DNA of 64,000 nucleotides. Origin: Clavelina lepadiformis (lineage: Eukaryota > Chordata > Ascidiacea > Aplousobranchia > Clavelinidae). Positions 13,275-24,557 of this stretch are shown here, piece by piece. Within the stretch, counting starts at the first letter, position 1, and the number at the start of each line of letters is the position of its first letter. The position numbers were made by a program, and so were the translations under genes. The stretch lies in contig NC_135240.1 of assembly GCF_947623445.1 (NCBI RefSeq), positions 23,932,001 to 23,996,000 of the forward strand. Direction: 5' to 3'. The notes below the pieces were generated by a model. It saw nothing but the letters and a program-made list of their open reading frames with translations. It was not told the origin of the DNA and searched no databases.

Positions 13275-14529
13275 TTTTATTCTATTTCTATCAAAACAAA
13301 ATTACGTCGTTATTTGGTGCAGACTTTTAGTGCTTCAGGTAAGAGTCATTCATAATTATAAATTATCGAACCCATCTTAGTATATTCACGTAATTGGCCA
13401 TGAAAAACCAAACAATGAAAAATTTAATGTCAGGTACATAATCTGCAAAATTAACCAATATATATCTGTATATATATATATATATATGTCATATACGTAC
13501 TAAATTATCACATATAAACAATAGTAAGTGAAGAAAAGTTAGAAAAAGTTTGAGTGAAGTAGCATACCGTAAACGCTGAAAAGCAGGACAGCATGTTAAT
13601 ATTTTTGTGGCAAAGGCAAGTTCTACCTTCCTGTTTTTTTAGTGAGGAATAATGAGTGGAGACGTTGAAAATGACAATGGCGGTAATGGAAAATAGACAT
13701 TGGCGAAACAGCGTTTCCATTAAAAATGGCTTGCAGCATGTTGTCTGTTGTTACATACAGTGTTAATGTCCAATTTGTATAAACCAAAAAACATGACCAT
13801 TTATGATAAGATAGGAATATAGTCCAGAAATTATCAGGTTTTTTTTGTTGATTGATCTAGGTCTGGGCTTTAATCTTTTTTCTTATCGTTGTAAGTTGTA
13901 TTGTATGTTTCTACTTTCTTGGTTTATTTTTGAACGTCTTGTTTTCTGTTTCAATAAAAACACATTAATATTTCCAACTTGTTTTGGTAGTATTGTGCAG
14001 AGTATTATTTCTCCTTGTAATGCATATATGTACTAATAACGCTAGTTGTTGTTATATAAATATGAGTTGTATGCCACAACTAACCACACAGCAGCTTAAT
14101 AAAACCAATAAAACTGCTTTAACATAGCACATAACATGCTACATTTAAAATATAGATATTTTATTTGAACAAAAGTTTATTTTGTAAGCCTATAGCAGCC
14201 TACTGAAAAAGTAAAAAGAAAAGGTGCTCAGTTGAAAGCTTGATGGTTTGGGTCATGCACTTGAAAAGCTTGCCAACTTTTTAATAAACGTTTGGTCCTG
14301 GACAAAAGTTTGGTTATTCGTGATAACAAATTTGTATCCTAAAATCAATCTAAAACAAATTATGTATTTTTTAATGGAAACACTGCTTACGCCAATGGCC
14401 ATTAACGTCATTGTTATTACTTCCATTTTCTAGCGCACCATTATGAGTGGCCAGTTGAAGATTCATTATCAATTCATTTCACTTTTGGAAATTACGTAAC
14501 ATACAACTTTATGCAGATAATTCGGTAAG
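13275..14529. other. Intergenic, upstream of the fucosidase
   Basis: No supported gene. It holds a (TA)n microsatellite at about 13461-13491 and a degenerate inverted pair at about 13680-13733 and 14362-14420. Both copies of the pair would begin a short hydrophobic peptide starting MET-Leu (METLFRQCLF on the minus strand, METLLTPMAI on the plus strand). The fucosidase promoter should lie here, but no element is recognisable. Confidence 0.4.
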
Positions 14530-14537
14530 GTATAGAC

Positions 14538-14821
14538 CGGGGGTGTTCAAATGGCGGATCTCGATCCGGAACTTTTCAATTTTTTGTGTGGATCTTCCAA
14601 TGTAGTCTTGAAACAATCTTGCAGCTGTAGCACACTTCACTTTGGACTTTTACAAAGTTATAAATATGTTGTAGGCCCTACAATGTAGGGTACATTTACA
14701 TAAATAAAGCACCATAAAAATTAAAGCATGTCCAATATGTTTACTATTCGTATTTAGTGGATCATCACCTTGTCAGGTTAATTTGTGGTGGATCATGGCA
14801 GAAATCATTTGAACACCCCTG
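14538..14821. mobile_element. hAT-type MITE with 8-bp target duplication
   Basis: The left end CGGGGGTGTTCAAATG pairs with the right end CATTTGAACACCCCTG. GTATAGAC flanks both sides (14530-14537 and 14822-14829). The 284-bp interior has no coding capacity and carries GGATC motifs near each end. It belongs to a different hAT family from the elements at 2021 and 9174, judged by the terminal repeats. Confidence 0.88.
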
Positions 14822-14829
14822 GTATAGAC

Positions 14830-16728
14830 TAAAAAGTTTGTTAGATTCATTTTTTCCTGAAAAGATTATAATGCGGACAGTGCGTTGCAAGTCTGTATAC
14901 AGCTTATTCACATTAAAAATTCAATGTCCTTAACACACAACTACATGTCATATGACAAAAAAGTTTGTGACAAATATAATTGCCATAGTTTGTTTTGAAA
15001 ACTAATATGATTTCTGTAAATTAAAATTCTACAAATGGAAAATTTGTTAAGGGCCCGGGGGATAAAAATTATTGATAAAAATATGGCGCATATATGGCTA
15101 TTGTTTCATCTTGATTGTGCAGGGGATTTCTCATCCAAAAACAGCAAAATGTGGAGCACAGACAACACCAAATACCACAGGTCAGGTCAGGTCAATAGCA
15201 ATTGTCCATTGTAATTAAACCTAAATTTTAAAAAATGGTTTTGCAATTAAAAAAGAATCCTAAAGATATGCATCAGGCAGGTACAGAATATACCAAACTT
15301 GATTTTTGTCCAAAAAATGAAGTAATACAAGAGTCTGTAAACGGCATTAAAACCAGATCACTTGGCTATAGCTTACAAAACAGTCAAATCTAACTTTCCG
15401 CGGCGTTTGTATTGTGCTGACTCCTATAGTCTGACAGTCTTCCATTTCTGGGACGTGCTGTATAATATTGACAAAACGGTGAGTGAGGTGGCCTACCCAC
15501 ACGCGAAATTCACCTACGTGCACGTCGAACGTTTACACGTTAATGCACATTTATAATGTTAATAAACAAAACAAACCTGACAAAAATTGTTTGTTTGAAC
15601 GTCAAAAGTTTAAGCCTAATAAATATAGAAATAAGGCATTTTAACCGGCAAGCGCACGCAATTACGCCAAAATTTGTGTTTTTGCATGCGCAATTTCTGA
15701 TTGAAAACTGTAGAGCAGCAGTTTAGCCCAAACCAACAGAAGCACAATCATCTAACCATGCAGACAACTTGCAACCTCCTGCTCATGCACTGTTCAGCAA
15801 TCAGCACTCAATCTGTTACTGTCAGTTTGTCAAAAACATGCTCAACAAATTTTGAAGTTATTGATCACGAATACGGTTTCTCCAAAATGATTACTACTAG
15901 GTACGTAGACCGGGCCGATTTTATTTGTTGCAAAGTTCTTACTTGAATTGTTTTCATAAGCACTAATCAGATCTGCCGATTTTGCAAGGGAAAACCATAG
16001 ATACCCTATAAAACACTTGTTTTATAGGATATCTAAAGGGCAAACCGAAACAAAGTTGTGGTCATTAGCCGTATTAAATGTGTCATGTGACGTCAGATGA
16101 AGGTGGTGCGTAAGGGAATTTGCGCAATGCTTAAAAGAAAAAAGCTATCCCAAGTCAGTGCAAACAGTTGTTTTTTTGTTGGGTTGCCATAAAGTAGCCA
16201 AGCCATCAGGAAGGCTTGTCTTTAAATTTAAACATTGACCAAACTTCACATATAAACAAAGAACCTTGAAATAGCATCAAATTTTTGTTAGGCAAATAAC
16301 ACTACAATCACCAATATGTCTTGGTTCTACTGCTACTTCATTAAATTGCACTTAGATGCGTCGGCTACTGCTGCTTTAATAGAATGTCCAATCCCATGCA
16401 TGAGTTGGCATAGGGTCATTTGCGGACGACTCTGAAGTCGACCTGAGGCGCGTGAAATAACTTATATACAAAAGCGAATATAGCAAACGTCCTTAATTGT
16501 TTGTAGGTTTTCTATATGGAAGGTAGTTAGGATTGCAATACTAATCAGACCATTCACCGTTGATGTGGAACATCGAAGTTAACGCATATTAAAAACTAAC
16601 TACCAACTTTTTCGGTTCATACAAACGTATACCTTACGGTATACAGGCACTGTTTGTGACTAGTGTGTGTAGCTTTTGATACAACAGCATTGTTAAATTG
16701 CACGATGCAATCAATCAAGCTATGTGAG
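14830..16728. other. Intergenic, no supported gene
   Basis: Short open frames only (for example 15362-15556 and 15701-15946) without recognisable domains or splice structure. A perfect 10-bp-arm palindrome, CCTATAAAAC with GTTTTATAGG, is at about 16004-16027, within a longer imperfect one (about 15998-16034). Confidence 0.45.
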
Positions 16729-16736
16729 GTGGGCAT

Positions 16737-17148
16737 TAGGGATGGGCCGATACGAACTCAAACCCGAATAGATTCGCTAAATATCGCCTTTGTGCAAGAT
16801 TTGGGCGAACACGAGTAGTAACAATGGCGAAACCGAATACAATATTACATATAAATTTACTGACTCTTAGAGAAAGTGGTGACCTAATTTCCCGGCGAAG
16901 CTGAAATAGAGCCAGCAGTACTTACAATGAAAGTCATTTTCCTAAAGATTTTACCTTTGCAATCGGTTTTTAAACATTATTTTTTGAAACAAAGCGATTT
17001 GTTTATCGATTACGTCATGTTACAATCAAGACTCGGCAGCTTTTGGATAAAATTTTATTGTTTGGTTCTAATACGAATAGATTCAAGATTCATTTATGTC
17101 GACCTTCATGATGCGAGCCCGAATAATCTTCGTCGCGGCACATCCCTC
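16737..17148. mobile_element. hAT-type MITE with 8-bp target duplication
   Basis: The left end TAGGGATGGGCCG and the right end CGGCACATCCCTC are imperfect inverted repeats. GTGGGCAT flanks both sides (16729-16736 and 17149-17156). The TAGGGATGGGC start is a common hAT-family terminus. The 412 bp contain no transposase; the 78-codon frame at 16927-17163 runs across the right end and is not a gene. Confidence 0.82.
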
Positions 17149-17156
17149 GTGGGCAT

Positions 17157-18051
17157 GATGTGAGTTTGTGGACAATTAAATTTGTAGCGGCCAATGCTAC
17201 AAGTGACACAAAATGGCGTCAAACGCCATACCACAAAAACATCATACATATATCGATCGTCACTGTCATTAAAGATATAGTGACTGAATTAAATCAGTGT
17301 TGTCGCTCCTGGGGCGTATTTTTATTGGCTGCTCTTATTCCTCCGTACGCCTTAATGCGCAAAGTCAGAAAGCACTCGCTCTGACTTTAGTTTTGTGTAG
17401 AGTCTAATGGTCTTGAATCTTGAGGATATGAGCTGCACCTCACTGGTATTCGCAATTGTATAGTTTAGAATTTTAGAGGAATCTAAATTTTTGACTTTGC
17501 TGCAATCTTTCCAAAAGCAATAGACTGACGACTCATTTGTTGTCGGCAAAAACAGCAAGACGGAAGGAGCTTACCCTTCAGGTCTCCTGTATACTGTAAT
17601 ATAGGCTATGCATGCGAGTGACATTCTGGTATGCTAAAGGCGGCACGCAAGGTGAAAACATAAGACAAGCATTCATTGACTGCTAACAATTTCCAATTTC
17701 TTAAATTTTAAGTACGCTTAGTTGTTTCCTCGATTCCTTTTTTTGTGAAATTGGTAGGCTATCACATACAAAGTAATTGTAATATAACACTTCGGCAATT
17801 TTCCGTAGTCAACAGCCCTTGCATTGAGCGTTCAGAGTTTACAATGCCTTTCTCATCGTCGATTGTTACCAAACAGACGTTTTTAATTTTTTTGTGGTGA
17901 AGAAGATATCATTAAAAATACTTCAAAAGATATCAAGCAACTTCATAAAGTAACAGGTACTTTGCCTTTTCTTACTCGACTTCTGTGGAGTAAGAAAATG
18001 AATTAATTCACGATACTGAAGAACGTTAGACTACGATAAATTCTATTCAAG
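17157..18051. other. Upstream region of the SLC9C gene
   Basis: No coding signal. The last part is the likely 5' UTR and promoter zone of the SLC9C gene. No TATA box or other core element could be assigned with confidence. Confidence 0.35.
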
Positions 18052-18140
18052 GTAAGAAAGGATGGTAATAATCAAAATATACAGTACTCATAGTTATTGC
18101 TTTGTACAGGAAAGTTTTTTTCTTCTCTTTCTGGCTACAG
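18052..18140 (+). other. Probable 5' UTR intron of the SLC9C gene
   Basis: A consensus donor (TTCAAG|GTAAGAAAG) at 18051/18052 is followed by a pyrimidine-rich acceptor (TTTCTGGCTACAG) ending at 18140, 24 bases before the start codon. This 89-base interval is a plausible small intron in the leader. It is predicted from the two sites only. Confidence 0.5.
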
Positions 18141-18164
18141 CTTTAATATGCAGAAATACAAGCA

Positions 18165-21100
18165 ATGGCCAACGTAACTCCGACAGAGGGCATCTTAGCA
18201 TGCGTTACTGGTAACTGTACTGAAAACGGGACCATGCAATATGAGAACGTCACAAGCGTAAGCACAAGTCATCATGAACATCCGCCCTACCAAATTGTGT
18301 TCATTTTTGGTAGCTGTGGAGTTGGGGCAGTCCTTCGCATATTGCTACGGAAATGGGCGAATTTTGTTAGCGATTGGAAATGGGGAAGTTTATTGAAAAT
18401 TCCGTACACTGTATTTCTTCTTCTCATTGGTATGGTGTTAGAAGCCATAGCTCTTGCTTACCCTGCAGAAGTGCAGCGATATCTGCTTTCCGAAATCGAT
18501 CCTGAATTGTTTCTTCACGTCTTTCTGCCGGTGGTTATTTTTGAATCAGCGTACATTATTGACATTCATGTCTTTTGGAGGTCACTTGGTCACGTCAGTT
18601 TATTGGCAGTCCCTGGCTTATTGATAGCAACGATGCTTACGGCTTGCCTTTCTCTTGTACTTCCTGAAATCGGAGGGTTGCACGATATGCAAGCGAAGAT
18701 GTACATTGCCCTGATATTTGGTGCAATTATCAGCGCCACTGATCCTGTGGCAGTCGTTGCTTTGCTAAAAGAGTTAGGATCTCAAAAGTATCTTGGGACC
18801 ATAATCGAAGGCGAAGCGTTGCTGAATGACGGCGCTGCCATTGTGGTCTTTAAGATATTCTTGGAGCTGCTAAAATCAACAACGCCGCACTTTGAAAGCC
18901 TGACTGCTCTTGAGACATTTGCATTGGTAATGCAACAGTCTTTGCTCGGTCCGGTAATTGGATGGTTTCTGGCGAGGATAGGCAGTTTTATTTTGCAAAA
19001 AATTTATAACGACGCTCTTGCTGAAATTACCGTTACTCTCAGCTTGACCTATATCACATTTTACGTTGGGGAAATTTGCAAAACGTCGGGAGTCTTGGCA
19101 GTCGTTACGTTCGGTTTGGCGCTCGACCGAGCTTCAATTACTCCGGCAGTTGACCACTTTCTACATCAATTCTGGGAAATGCTGGCGTATTTGGCGAACA
19201 CCCTCATCTTTGTTATTGTGGGAATCATCGTGGTTAAACACATGGACAATATGAATATCTACGACGTTGGGTACATGCTCGTCATATACGTCTGTACAAC
19301 TGCGATTCGAGCTTTGAGTATATTTTCCTTCTTTCCGTTTATGAAGCGTCTCGGGCTTGATCTAAGCTGGCGACATGTTCTGGTAATGACTTGGGGCGGA
19401 CTGAGAGGAGCGGTAGGCCTTGCGTTAGCCATTTATCTCAGAAGTTACGAGGCAATTTTATCGCCAGAAGTCCAATCAGCCGGTAATCGTTCCTCGACAT
19501 ATCAAAGTGAAACTTCAACTGGAACTCAACAAGGTGCGTCGGATTCTCAAATCGATTTTGAAATTATATTTGAAAAGATTTTGATTCACACAGGCGGAAT
19601 AGTTTTACTCACCTTAGTCATAAATGCCAGCACAATTGAAGCTGTACTTAAGAAACTGGGCATGCTGGATGTGACACATGCTCAACAAGTTACGATGCAA
19701 AACGCTGTTAACCGCATACAAAACAATCTCAAGCGATCCGTTGGCATTCTTAAGTACGATCGGTTTTTGGCCGATGCAAAGTGGAACATGGTGGAAGATC
19801 TTACCACAGTCGAGTACCCGTACAAAAACGCAACATGTAATGATCCAGAAGGTGACGAAGAAAATGAAGGCACCATCGTTGAAATTTGTCATTCCCAGCA
19901 TGCTACTTTTAAAGATCTATTTGAAGAAGCAAGACTCCGGCTTATTAAAGCGTTAAAGATGTCTTACGGCAAGCAGTATATCAATGGCATGCTAAGCGAC
20001 CAAGAAGCGAGGGTACTAATTGCTGCTGCTGATACTGCTGCCGATAAGCCAGGAGAATTTATAAATGTAGAAAACATACGTAAAAACTGGAAAGTCAGGG
20101 GAACTCTACCTTATATAAAAGGCAAACTGGAGGATATGATGTACAGTAGGAAAACCACCGACCTCGTTCCACCGAGGCGCCGCCAACTTCGAAAGATATT
20201 CCGGTTGGTAACGAGCGCCAAATTTGAAATATTTATGCAGTGCGTGATAATTACAAACGTTGTCCCGATAGTATTGGACTTTGTGGTGGACGAAACATGG
20301 GAGAACACTGAAGATTGGTGGCTGGCTCTACAGCTGGTAAACATAGGATTTATCATTATCTACTGCATTGAAGTTTTGTTAAAACTACTCGGATTGGGCA
20401 GCAAACAGTTCATAAAGAGTCGATGGAATCAATTTGACATTCTCATCTTAATCATCAGTTTTATCGAAATTATCATCGATTTTACTTTAATTCAGAGTCC
20501 TCTTGGACCAGGCAACATAGTGAAAACTGTAAAGACGACAAAAGTCATCAAATTTGGTAAAATTACAAAAGTTATTCGCTCTCTACGAGCAACACGACTT
20601 CTGCGTTTATCCAAGACCGTCTTGCCACGTACGTTAGATTTCGTCAACAAACTTATCAATATGAGACTAAGTTTTGGCTACAACGTAGCCAAAGGTTTTG
20701 TCGCCGCCGAGGAGGAAGTTAGTAAGCTAATTATAAGCATTTCAGAAAATAGAAACATCCAGAAAAAGTTGATGCATGCCTCTAATAACAACAGACTGAC
20801 AGTCACACGAGAGATGGGCTTGCTACAGCGAGACCATCCCGGCATAGCTATAAGTGTGAAGACGAGAAACGCTATTCGAACCATTCTTAACAATTCGCGT
20901 GACGCCATCCAGCAACTTTGTTCCGGAGGAGTGCTGGATGAGACTGAGATGCAGCTGTTGGAACGCGGAGTGGAGTTACGACAGAAAAGACTTTCCAACT
21001 TTCCTTCCACTCTCGCACCACCACCTCCAGAAGATCTTCTGGAAAACATCTACTGGGTCAAGGGCAATCCTAAACTGCTCGAGTTTGTTAAGGCGCACGC

Positions 21101-21926
21101 TGTGTGCATGGACTACGACTATGGCGATGTCATAATGGAGGAAGATGACGTAGTAGACGGGATCCACATCATAGTTTATGGAATGATCAAGCTTTTTGGC
21201 TCACTGCATGGACACATTCAGCAAATCCGTCTCAGAACCGACACATTTCGAAACACGCTTTCCGCCAAACAAAGAAACGGTGACGATGATGATGATATTC
21301 CTGAGGCCAATGACGAAGACTTCTTGGGATCAGGTAATATTATTGGAGAAATGGGACTCCTTACCCAGTCAAATCGAAGCTGTACCATCACCTGCGAAAC
21401 TGCTGTTCAGACTTACTTTTTATCGAAAGAAGACTTGGAATTAGCGTTTGGACTTTTCTCTAAACTGAAGAAAGCAATGTGGAAAGTAGTTGCCATACGG
21501 ATATCAGCTCCTCTGTATCTCCAACATTTGGAATACCAGGGAACTGCGATCGAGCAAATCCACATGCACTTATCAAAAGGAAACATTGTAGAGTTGAACG
21601 AGACCAATCCGCTGTTTTTTATCAGTGATGACATCATAGAAGTATCGATTATTTACGGTGAGGTCAAGGTTCCATTCACTGGAGAGATTCTAAAGGCTCC
21701 CTTTGTTTTACATCCAGAGTATGAGCAACTAGGGATCTATAACTGTAACCTTGCAATCCTGCTCGTGATTCAGCGAGAGCACCTTAACGTGGATACTGTG
21801 GCCAGCGGACTTGCATTAAAACATAACAGAGGATCCCGACTTCCATCCATCTCACAAGTAGGAGGAAGTTTATATGGAAGAAAAGGAAGTAGAGCAATCA
21901 CAACGGAAGAACTTTCAGAAAACTAA
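18165..21926 (+). CDS. SLC9C1: Sperm-specific Na+/H+ exchanger sNHE (SLC9C family), intronless coding region
   Basis: One uninterrupted frame of 1253 residues. Known role: a voltage- and cyclic-nucleotide-gated exchanger in the sperm flagellum that raises internal pH. Seen in order: exchanger helices at about 40-480, with the ion-site motifs ATDPVA (Asp193) and NDG (Asn221-Asp222); a cytoplasmic stretch; a voltage-sensor domain at about 675-820, whose S4 has Lys/Arg at every third position eleven times running; and a cyclic-nucleotide-binding domain at about 975-1100, with GEMGLLTQSNRSCTITCET matching the phosphate-binding cassette. An acidic insert (NGDDDDDIPEANDED) interrupts that domain before the cassette. 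Length and domain order fit the family (roughly 1100-1300 residues). The start codon is the first ATG after the predicted leader intron. The absence of introns is unlike the other genes in the window. Confidence 0.97.
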   Translation: MANVTPTEGILACVTGNCTENGTMQYENVTSVSTSHHEHPPYQIVFIFGSCGVGAVLRILLRKWANFVSDWKWGSLLKIPYTVFLLLIGMVLEAIALAYPAEVQRYLLSEIDPELFLHVFLPVVIFESAYIIDIHVFWRSLGHVSLLAVPGLLIATMLTACLSLVLPEIGGLHDMQAKMYIALIFGAIISATDPVAVVALLKELGSQKYLGTIIEGEALLNDGAAIVVFKIFLELLKSTTPHFESLTALETFALVMQQSLLGPVIGWFLARIGSFILQKIYNDALAEITVTLSLTYITFYVGEICKTSGVLAVVTFGLALDRASITPAVDHFLHQFWEMLAYLANTLIFVIVGIIVVKHMDNMNIYDVGYMLVIYVCTTAIRALSIFSFFPFMKRLGLDLSWRHVLVMTWGGLRGAVGLALAIYLRSYEAILSPEVQSAGNRSSTYQSETSTGTQQGASDSQIDFEIIFEKILIHTGGIVLLTLVINASTIEAVLKKLGMLDVTHAQQVTMQNAVNRIQNNLKRSVGILKYDRFLADAKWNMVEDLTTVEYPYKNATCNDPEGDEENEGTIVEICHSQHATFKDLFEEARLRLIKALKMSYGKQYINGMLSDQEARVLIAAADTAADKPGEFINVENIRKNWKVRGTLPYIKGKLEDMMYSRKTTDLVPPRRRQLRKIFRLVTSAKFEIFMQCVIITNVVPIVLDFVVDETWENTEDWWLALQLVNIGFIIIYCIEVLLKLLGLGSKQFIKSRWNQFDILILIISFIEIIIDFTLIQSPLGPGNIVKTVKTTKVIKFGKITKVIRSLRATRLLRLSKTVLPRTLDFVNKLINMRLSFGYNVAKGFVAAEEEVSKLIISISENRNIQKKLMHASNNNRLTVTREMGLLQRDHPGIAISVKTRNAIRTILNNSRDAIQQLCSGGVLDETEMQLLERGVELRQKRLSNFPSTLAPPPPEDLLENIYWVKGNPKLLEFVKAHAVCMDYDYGDVIMEEDDVVDGIHIIVYGMIKLFGSLHGHIQQIRLRTDTFRNTLSAKQRNGDDDDDIPEANDEDFLGSGNIIGEMGLLTQSNRSCTITCETAVQTYFLSKEDLELAFGLFSKLKKAMWKVVAIRISAPLYLQHLEYQGTAIEQIHMHLSKGNIVELNETNPLFFISDDIIEVSIIYGEVKVPFTGEILKAPFVLHPEYEQLGIYNCNLAILLVIQREHLNVDTVASGLALKHNRGSRLPSISQVGGSLYGRKGSRAITTEELSEN

Positions 21927-22000
21927 TTATTTGAAAGTGCTTGCGCTTGTTTGTGTATTAAAAATAGAAACAAACAAGTTGCTCAAAAGTCGTTCAAACA

Positions 22001-22006
22001 AATAAA
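22001..22006 (+). terminator. Polyadenylation signal AATAAA for SLC9C
   Basis: AATAAA lies 75 bases after the SLC9C stop codon and just before an A-rich stretch. Positional evidence only. Confidence 0.5.
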
Positions 22007-24557
22007 CAAAAAAGAAGATTTGTGTTTTCGCATTAGTCGTTTACAGCCTTTATAAGAATATAAATTGCATAACTACTACAACAATATAATAGAACGCTGG
22101 TTTCGTCGTTGGCCCATCGTTGTTCCTCTTTGCAGCAGCTAGATTTTATTACCACGAGTTTTTGCAATTGATGGCGAGGTATAAACCATAGCATTAAAAA
22201 GTAGTCAGCATGTGATCTTATAGCATATACTGTAAATTACAGGAAATGCGATTATAATAGGCCTACGTAATAGTCATATATGTAGGCTATAACAAAAGTA
22301 TTTTCAGTTGAATTGAGATTAAGTTTTTGCAATAGAAAAAGGTAGGACTACTATAGAGTAAACCAAGGCTTCTCAAACTATGGGTCGCTACCCCGTTTGG
22401 GGTCCCAAAATACAATTTGGGCTTGCACTAATGCGTCCCATGTGCTAGCGTTCGATACCCAGTTGTGCTACCATAGTGCAAACGCCTTTGGGAAAGGCGT
22501 ACCGTATTAAAGGAGCATACCTTGCTCATGTCCAGAGGTTTTGATGAACAGTTTCAATTTTTAACAATACAGCATAAAAAAATCAAAAATACGAAATGTC
22601 TCAGATACTAAAATACCAAATAAAATGTTTTTCAATTGGAACTTGCACAACGGAAAGTTCAGTAACGGGGCTCGAGCGATAATTTCTTATCGTCGAGTTC
22701 AGGTCGTGCAAAAAGTTTTCTCAGCCCAAGGATAAAGATTATGATACCATTTGACGCAATACGATAAGAAGCTAACGCAGTTATTCCGTGCTCTAAAAAC
22801 ACGACAAATAGAATTCTTTAAAGCTTAAAAGTGATGAAATGGAACGTTATTTGGAATAATTGATAATTCCACAATGTCTACGAATCTTTTGATATATGCG
22901 ATTGTGGATGTGTACAACTTTGGTATAGCAATTAACCCTCCTTAATATTCAAACATTTGGATAATAATCGTAATATCTTCATAAAACCTTTTCTATACTT
23001 TTTAAACCTTTCATACAACAATAATAAAACTTTTTGTGTATGTGAATTAATCAGAATCAGAGCCTATAAAGTATACACACTACATCTCCCTATTAAACAT
23101 AAACTTGCAACATTGTTATTGCATATTGTTGACTCTCATGCAAAAAAAAACATATCAACCTGAAAACTCAATTTTAAAGTATAAAAATCTAACGTGCAAT
23201 TGACCAAGTTTTGTCTCAGATGACTAAGCTGCAAGTTACCGTTTCTGGAATGCCCACGAAATCCACATTATATTTCCGATGTCCTTGAATGTCTATGTCG
23301 TATTAATTTTTGTTTTACGTTTGTTTTTTCCGTATTATGTTTTAAAATATTAGTGAAGGGACAAACAAAATGAAGTGCAGGCCGTAACGCATATATACAG
23401 AGACATAGAGAGAAAAGATTTGCAGAAGCAACAGACTTTTGTCAGTTTTATACAAAGGCACAAACACTTGATGTAAGTTACTATATACAGTGCACAACTA
23501 ATGGCAGCTAAAATCAAAATGAGCTGCGCTTTCAGAGTGTTTTCTGTAAATAGAGCATTTCTTAATTCGTCTCATCGCTCAACCAATTTATACGAATCTT
23601 GTCATAGTGGCGTAGATGTGCACGATCTTTTTATATTTCGATTTTCGATCACTTCTTAAACCCTGGAAGCAAACATCTGGACACGCCTGCTGCCTCGGTT
23701 CGAAAACTTGATGGATGATGGTCCATGAGTCATCTTGACCAAGAAAGGTTGTTTTGCGGATTTTGCGGTTTTAAAGGTTGTTAATACTTAATAATCGATT
23801 TTGTATCTGTTTCCTGCTGACCAAAAAAGCATTAGTGGCCAACATCTGTCGTGCGAGAAAAATATTAATGGTAAAAGGTGTGGGGTAATATAATTCTTTT
23901 GAAACAGTCACGACTGTAAACAAACAAATTTGCTTTGCTTAATAAAAATAATTTTTTCTTTGTTTTATCATTTGTTATATGTTATTTAAAAAAAAGAATT
24001 AAGCCGAAGCAACCTATAAAAGCGAAAAATAGCTCAAATTGACATATACATGCCGTAAGATTTTATGACTCTGTTGGAAATACAAAGGTATTTAGAGCAA
24101 AGAAGACATACGACTGAGCAAACGATTAACATATTCCAGAATATTTATATAAACATATCTGAAGTTTGATGTGCAGCATAACGGTGCATAATGTTCTGAA
24201 CTAAGTGTTTGAAATATTGTGTATGATTCGAAACTAAATTGTTGTAATGTTGGAACGCGCGTGGCATTACCAATGCAGGTTTATCTTCAGTGCTTGTTTT
24301 GACGAACGACACTAGGTTGGCATAAAAAGAATGCAATGTAAGAAAGCTAATTTAAATTGCAGGTAAGGTGTTAGCGTGTGGTTGCAGAATTCTGAAAAAT
24401 CACCGCCAATTAAACCGGAGAAAAACTTATTTCAATAGAGTAAAATTTGCGGTCGCGTAATACTATATATATATCAAGACATTATAATATTTTTGCATCG
24501 CAAACGTTTTCGTAATAGTCGATGTATTATATTTGCAGCGAAATATTTTATATCGCA
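22007..24557. other. Intergenic, with a possible hAT terminus
   Basis: No supported gene. The stretch from about 22367 (GGCTTCTCAAACTATGGGTCGC) resembles the left end of a hAT element, but no matching right end or target duplication was found. About 22640-22720 is similar to about 58235-58320 and is probably a dispersed repeat. The promoter of the sushi-GPCR gene should be at the right end. Confidence 0.4.

Noticed and set aside
22367..22450. Possible hAT element starting GGCTTCTCAAACT
   Set aside because: Only one end is recognisable; no right terminus or target duplication found, so it is mentioned only as a possible fragment.
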